From the NCBI GenBank assembly GCA_002943765.1, contig PQWQ01000001.1, positions 4,561,501 through 4,625,500 of the forward strand: a DNA stretch of 64,000 nt, in the 5' to 3' direction. The stretch comes from Psoroptes ovis (Eukaryota > Arthropoda > Arachnida > Sarcoptiformes > Psoroptidae). Of this stretch, positions 58,505 through 64,000 are shown piece after piece. Under the pieces are notes generated by a model. The model worked only from the letters and a program-made list of their open reading frames with translations, did not search any database and was not told where the DNA came from. Within the stretch, counting starts at the first letter, position 1. Each line of letters starts with the position of its first letter. A program made the position numbers and the translations under genes.

Positions 58505-59506
58505 TAATTCAAACATATTATTATTATTTTTTTTTTTTCGTAATCACATCAAGATAATCAACAAATTATTATTATTTCTATCTCATTTCATCTTTTTTTT
58601 TTATTCGATTAATTTAATTATCATCGCTCATCATCATCATCATCATCATATATAAATAAAATTACACTCATTTACCATACACTGACACCCACCTGAAAAA
58701 TATAAATTATCATCATCATGGTTTTTTTCATTGTTTATTTGTTTTTTTTTTTTTCATCAAACACATATAGACATATATATATTCAATGTTGTTAACATAA
58801 TCTTTTAAATGATGAAAAAATTTTGTTACATATTGATCCACCACAAAACAAAACAAAAAAACAAATGATCACAAAATGAACAAAATATTTTTTTTTTCTC
58901 ATCGATTCATTATATAAATATATGGATATATGGAATATACTCACACACACACACACTCAAATGAAAATAATCAAATTACAAAAGTTACATCTATTTTTTT
59001 TTTTTAATTATTTAATTTGAAAAACATTTGTGAAACATTGAAAATTTAAGAACTTTTTAAGTTCATCTAATTTGTTTGTTTATTTGATTGATTGTTTTTT
59101 TCTTCTGTAAATATTCTCTCTCTTTTTTTTAAATTATTCAAAAATGAATAAATAAAAACAATCGCAATATTTTATATTATTTAGTTTTTATTTATTGATT
59201 AATTTTTTATTTTTAGGTAAATTAATTGATTTCATTTGGTTTATTTACATTTTTTTTTCAATTTACACCGAGTCGTCCTTTGTGAATGGGTTCTATTTTA
59301 GTGGGAGGAGCTTATTTTTGAATTTTTTTTTTGCTTCATTGGTGATTTGATGACAAAAAAAAAAATTTGACCGTTGAATTTTTTATTATTTGAAAAAATA
59401 AACCTGTAAATGTTTGTTTGTTTTCCCAATTTTTTTTTTCATTTGAAAGTGTCAAAAATTACGAATTTTATCCAAGTTTTTAATTAACACAAGATTAGCC
59501 ATCAAA
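58505..59506. other. SAP130 3' region and kinesin-8 promoter
   Basis: 1 kb without a coding exon. AATAAA for SAP130 is at 58655-58660, followed by poly-T-rich DNA. A GTGGGAGGAG word at about 59300 and the GAGTCGTCC word just before it are the only GC-rich marks upstream of the kinesin gene. Confidence 0.6.
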
Positions 59507-62109
59507 ATGAAACGATCAGCATCATCTATCAATGATGTGGATGGTTGTAATCCAGCAGAACCAAAATTACCACGATTACCATTATCAATGGATGTGAATG
59601 ATGATAGCGAACCGGTAATTGACAATCGAATTAAAGTATGTGTACGTGTTCGTCCATTAAAACCGATTGAATTAGAAAATAATACCAAATCTATCATCGA
59701 TGTTATCGATAAATCAATGCTTGTTTTTGATCCATATATTTATGATGAAAATAATGAATATGAATATCATGGTAGACGTTATAAAGAAATTGGTAAAAAA
59801 GCAAGTAAAAATTTACAATTCAATTTTGATCGTGTATTCAATGATCAAGAAGATAATTTGACTGTATATACTGAAACGACGAAAAATCTTGTCAAATCAT
59901 TATTGGCTGGTTATAATTGTTCAGTATTTGCTTATGGTTCTACCGGTTCTGGCAAAACACATACAATGCTTGGCTCAAAAAATGATCCTGGTGTTATATT
60001 TTTCACCACAATGGATTTATATAAACATATTGATGCGGAAAAAAATAAAAATCTTGAATTGAAAATTTCTTATTTCGAAATTTATAATGAAGTTATATAT
60101 GATTTGTTAGATCCAACATCGACACAGCCATTATCAGTATTGGAAAATGCAAATAAAAGTATGACAGTAAAAAATTTAAGCATACATCAGCCTAAAGATG
60201 CTGAACATTTAATCGAAATGCTTGAATATGGTAATCAAAATCGTAAACAACATCCAACCGATTCGAATGCTGAATCATCAAGATCACATGCAGTTTTTCA
60301 GATTACATTACAGCGTAAAGACTATTCTGATGATCAAGAAATGTCGATTCAAGTTTCGAAGATGAGTTTGATTGATTTAGCTGGTAGTGAACGTGCCACA
60401 AATGCTTATAAAACATATCGAAATGATAATTTACATCGTGAAGGTGGTAATATCAATAAATCATTATTATCATTGGGTAATTGCATTCATGCCTTGACGA
60501 GTAATAAGAAAAATGTATATGTACCGTATCGTAGTTCAAAATTAACTTTGATATTACGTGATTCATTGGGTGGTAATTGTCAAACATTGATGATCGCAAC
60601 TGTATCACCATCAATTAATCAATATGAAGAAACTCACAATACATTGATTTATGCACAACGTGCACAAGGTATACAATTGAATGCACAAAAGAATAGTATA
60701 TTTGTTGGTGTACAGCCTCGAGATTATAAGCATATGTTTGAAAATATGACCAGAGAAAAAGCTAAATTAATGAATACGATTAACGAATTAAAACAACAGA
60801 TTGAAAAATATAAAAATCGTGCTGAAACAATTCCCGAAAATCCAATATCATCCGATGGTGATGCATTGTCTCGGTTGAATGCGATGAAAAATATTCTAGA
60901 TGATCTCTTCGAACGACGTATAGAATTACGAACAAAATATTTAGATTGTGAACATAATTTAAAATTATTAGATGTAAGTAAATTGTATTCATTGAGAAAA
61001 AAAATTCATTATCCATATTTTTTTTTCATTTATGATTACAGTATCGACTATTATATCGCGAATATGTTAATGAAAGGTTGAAATTATTAGATACGATTGG
61101 TGAAGAAAGTAGATCAGATCAAACCAAAGGATTGCATTCGATTTATGGACAAAAATTACATTATTCAAATCTAAAATCGACCATCGAACAAGAAATGGAA
61201 GAGAATGAGAATAGAATAATGAAACTTGAGAATGAATTATTGACAAAGACAAACAATGATATTGTTGTTCGTGCTTATTTTCAAGAAAATCATTATAATT
61301 TAAAACAAAAAAATATTGAATTATTAAAACATCATCATCAAAAAATGATTGAAGAATTATCGATAAAATATGGTTCATTAGAAGAATTGCTTGAAAATTT
61401 ATTACAATTTAATTATAAATCATATCATATATTGAATGGTTTAGGTAAATTGTCGAATGAAATGGATGAAAAATATTCATCAATTATACAGAAAATTAAA
61501 GACAAAAAGAATGTTATTTGGTGTGATGATATTGATCCATCTTTGACTTTAAATAATACGAAAACAATGTTAAGATTATTTTCATTACCAATATATGATT
61601 CAAATCAGGATTTCAATAACACACCAGATACTAATAGACAACTGGTGAATATACGTGATATAACACCACGTGTATTACGATCAATGCAAAATCATATGAC
61701 TCCAAAGCATAATTCAATGAATTTAATGAACAATATTGGCAATACAATGACTAAATGTCGAAACATATCGACAATCAATAATGCTAATATATCTAATTCA
61801 CCACGGCCATTATTACAATCACAAATACATCATCGTGAAAAATCTTTACGTTACTATAATGGTTATAATTATAATTATAAGAGTCCAAAATATTACAATG
61901 ATAATAACAATAATAATAATAATAATCAATGGCAAAAATCAGTAAACACTAATAGTTCATCAGCAATGCGTAAACGAAACTATTATCGTAATAATAATTA
62001 TGGCTTTAACAATAATTCGACGAAAACCACAAATTCACCATTTGTATCATCGACAACATCTGAAAAATTTAGTTATAATCCAAATTTTAGACCAAAATTT
62101 CGTTTTTAA
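59507..62109 (+). CDS. Kinesin-8 motor protein (KIF18/Klp67A type)
   Basis: Two exons, 59507-60973 and 61042-62109, joined in phase 0 through GTAAGT and TTACAG; 844 aa. Kinesin-8 motors walk to microtubule plus ends and limit their growth, chiefly in the spindle. The motor domain lies at about residues 40-400. It shows IKVCVRVRPL, the P-loop GSTGSGKTHT (about residues 145-154), the switch I run NAESSRSHAVF, the switch II run LIDLAGSERA and the neck-proximal NTLIYAQRAQGI. The family-8 features are MLVFDP near the start, SVFAYGSTGSGKTHTMLGS and HQPKDAEHLIEMLEYGNQNRKQHPTDSNA. A helical segment and coiled coil follow, then an Asn/Tyr/Ser-rich basic tail typical of extra microtubule binding. AATAAA lies at 62154-62159. 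The start is the first ATG, next to a basic-residue cluster. Confidence 0.93.
60974..61041 (+). other. Kinesin-8 intron
   Basis: 68 bp, GTAAGT donor and TTACAG acceptor. Splicing keeps the frame; reading through would hit a stop at 61081. Confidence 0.9.
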
Positions 62110-62283
62110 GCTACGAAAAATATCAACGACAATATTGAACTATATTTTTTTCAATAAATTTAATTATATTGAGTAGATTCATCATTCATCTGAAATCGTT
62201 GGTGGCCAATCCAACTTGACTTCCTAAGTTTTTAAAAAAAAATATCAAATTAATAATCTATTTACGAATAATAAAAAAAACAT

Positions 62284-63864
62284 TTAAACCATATTTACTA
62301 AAACATCTAAACTAATAATATCTGTACGTGAATTGCCCAAAATTGATGAAACATTTGGTGTGGTGCGTCCAAAATCTGAATGTACAAATTCTTTGATATA
62401 AGTACCGGCTTCGGTTATGATTTCAATACAAAACAAATGTGATAAATATTTTTGATTATTTTCAATGAATTCCACATTATCATTTTCTACCATTTCATTC
62501 AATGGTATGACTTTTATTGAATGTATTAATCGTTGACGATCAGATAATGTACGTCTGTGTAACACACGTATGGGTGTTGTTTGTATGATAAATAAATTTT
62601 TTATTGAATTCAATTTTTCTGCATCATCATCCGTGAATGGACGATCAATACAACATAATGCTTGATATATTTTAGATTTTTCTTGTTCACCTTGTTTCAA
62701 TAATTTTTGACTTTCAATTCGCGAAACAAATTGTAAATCACGCACTTTTATATCATCATTATTTTCATTAATATGTTTTCTAATCATCATCACAATATTA
62801 TGGTTGTTTCCATCATATGATATCAATCGTGGATTGATAATTTCAATCATAAATGGTCTACCATTGCCTAACATTCTTACATCAACATCTTCACGTCCTG
62901 ATGAACTGAATTTTAGATCATCAAATTTCATATATTCATAGATGGCAGCGAAAATTTTCTCCTGTACCGATGATTTGATGCATTTTCGATTATTTTCATT
63001 TTCATCACCTTCATTGTCATCGACAAACCATGGTGTTTGAGAAAGATTGCGTGATAATTTTTTATATCGTCCAGCCAAATAAATTGGTTCATGATATATT
63101 TTGATATCGAATTGGCATGGATTTTCGGCTGAAAATAATTTAAATTGTTCCGTAATTTTAGATGAATGAAGATCAAATAATTTCAGAATTCTTGATTGAT
63201 TAATATCAAATGTTTTTTTAAATTTTTTCCTATTATTTTCAAATGTTTGATTTTCAAACATTTCAACAAATGATTGACACTCAATCGCTGATTTTTCATG
63301 ATCAAAATTTAATTGTATCACATATGTTCCATCGACAGAATACTTTAAATCATATTCATTTTCAATCAAACTGATAAGCAGTGTTTTTAAAACATCTTTC
63401 AAATCAATAATATTATTCGTATCGATTTCTGATAGCTGACAAAGGTAAAGATTTCTCAATTTAAATATTAATGATAAATAAATATGTATTTGAAATTTAT
63501 GTAATCGTTGTTGTTGCTGTAAATTGCTGTTATCGTTTGTAAAATGAATAAATTTATAATTTGAAATGATATTATTTTCACCAATAACAATGTTATTGAC
63601 GAAATTTAAATCCATTAAATTCAAACATGATTGACATATTGATTGAGCTGAATTCATGTGAATTAGCCTTAAATTTTCCAACAATATTTTATTCGTTAAA
63701 TTTTCTTCACATAATTTCCATATATCATTTTTGAAATTTTTAATTATTCTGAATAATTGATAACAATTTGCGAAACGTAAAATACATGCCAAACAAATGA
63801 ATAATGATTTTTTCGAAGATTTTTCAACGATTTTCTCAATTAAATTTTCATTTAAATTTGACAT
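62284..63864 (-). CDS. PUS10: tRNA pseudouridine synthase Pus10
   Basis: A single-exon minus-strand gene of 526 aa. Pus10 makes pseudouridine at positions 54/55 of some tRNAs; in vertebrates it also has a non-catalytic role in microRNA processing. The N-terminal part carries the paired Cys motifs of the zinc-binding region (CLACILRF and CQSCLNL), followed by a THUMP-like segment. The catalytic domain has the family motif SSGREDVDVRMLGNGRPF; D326 of GRED is the expected catalytic aspartate. Further conserved runs are TPIRVLHRR and GTYIKEFVHSDFGRTTPN near the end. The gene is convergent with the kinesin gene across 174 bp. An E-box CACGTG lies 38 bp upstream of the start at 63902-63907. Length matches animal Pus10. 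Confidence 0.94.
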   Translation of the reverse strand: MSNLNENLIEKIVEKSSKKSLFICLACILRFANCYQLFRIIKNFKNDIWKLCEENLTNKILLENLRLIHMNSAQSICQSCLNLMDLNFVNNIVIGENNIISNYKFIHFTNDNSNLQQQQRLHKFQIHIYLSLIFKLRNLYLCQLSEIDTNNIIDLKDVLKTLLISLIENEYDLKYSVDGTYVIQLNFDHEKSAIECQSFVEMFENQTFENNRKKFKKTFDINQSRILKLFDLHSSKITEQFKLFSAENPCQFDIKIYHEPIYLAGRYKKLSRNLSQTPWFVDDNEGDENENNRKCIKSSVQEKIFAAIYEYMKFDDLKFSSSGREDVDVRMLGNGRPFMIEIINPRLISYDGNNHNIVMMIRKHINENNDDIKVRDLQFVSRIESQKLLKQGEQEKSKIYQALCCIDRPFTDDDAEKLNSIKNLFIIQTTPIRVLHRRTLSDRQRLIHSIKVIPLNEMVENDNVEFIENNQKYLSHLFCIEIITEAGTYIKEFVHSDFGRTTPNVSSILGNSRTDIISLDVLVNMV

Positions 63865-63901
63865 TTTTAAAATTTTTTTTCAAAACACTTTTTTTGATTT
63901 G

Positions 63902-63907
63902 CACGTG
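63902..63907. promoter_or_regulatory. E-box (CACGTG) upstream of PUS10
   Basis: CACGTG in the context GTCACGTGC (minus strand), 38 bp from the PUS10 ATG. It is the kind of site bound by USF, TFE3-like or Myc/Max factors; binding is not shown. Confidence 0.35.
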
Positions 63908-64000
63908 ACTTGAATTATTTTTCCCGTAAAGTTTCTCATGCTGATTGAAAACATGTTGTTTTCTTTTTGCTGAAATTTTCCAGCGATTTTAAATTTTGTT

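Overview
The window looks like nuclear DNA of a small arthropod, most probably an astigmatid mite of the house-dust-mite type. The evidence is very AT-rich DNA, short introns (about 45-85 bp) with GTAAGT-like donors, animal-type genes (Myc, EB1, SAP130, kinesin-8, PUS10), and frequent (TCA)n, (TG)n and (CATT)n repeats. The species assignment is inference; no ribosomal or mitochondrial marker is present.

Layout. Bases 1-35,500 are gene-poor and carry mobile elements in AT-rich DNA. A complete 2,563-bp pogo-like DNA transposon lies at 5426-7988, with identical 145-bp terminal inverted repeats and an intact transposase. A BEL/Pao-type gag-protease remnant at about 15.1-16.9 kb keeps a -1 frameshift heptamer directly before the gag stop, and an exact 22-bp direct repeat brackets it. 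At least seven ~80-bp mariner-type MITEs are scattered through the window, six of them with both ends. At 43791-44796 a GC-richer, 1-kb non-autonomous hAT element has an 8-bp target duplication and contains two further MITEs, one piggyBac-like (TTAA duplication) and one hAT-like (8-bp duplication).

Host genes. A two-exon Myc gene (35574-37226) stands alone in non-coding DNA. From 48 kb to the right edge the sequence is compact: GH27 alpha-N-acetylgalactosaminidase (4 or fewer kb from its neighbours), EB1, an unrecognised conserved-looking protein on the minus strand, APE1-type AP endonuclease, SAP130 of the Sin3 complex, a kinesin-8 motor and PUS10. The unknown gene and the AP endonuclease are divergent across 194 bp; the kinesin and PUS10 are convergent across 174 bp. 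The host genes do not form one pathway: they are housekeeping functions (DNA repair, chromatin repression, microtubule dynamics, RNA modification, lysosomal glycan breakdown) plus one growth regulator.

No tRNA, rRNA, CRISPR or prokaryote-type operon was found. Exon boundaries were placed by eye from GT/AG sites and reading-frame continuity and were checked arithmetically for frame.
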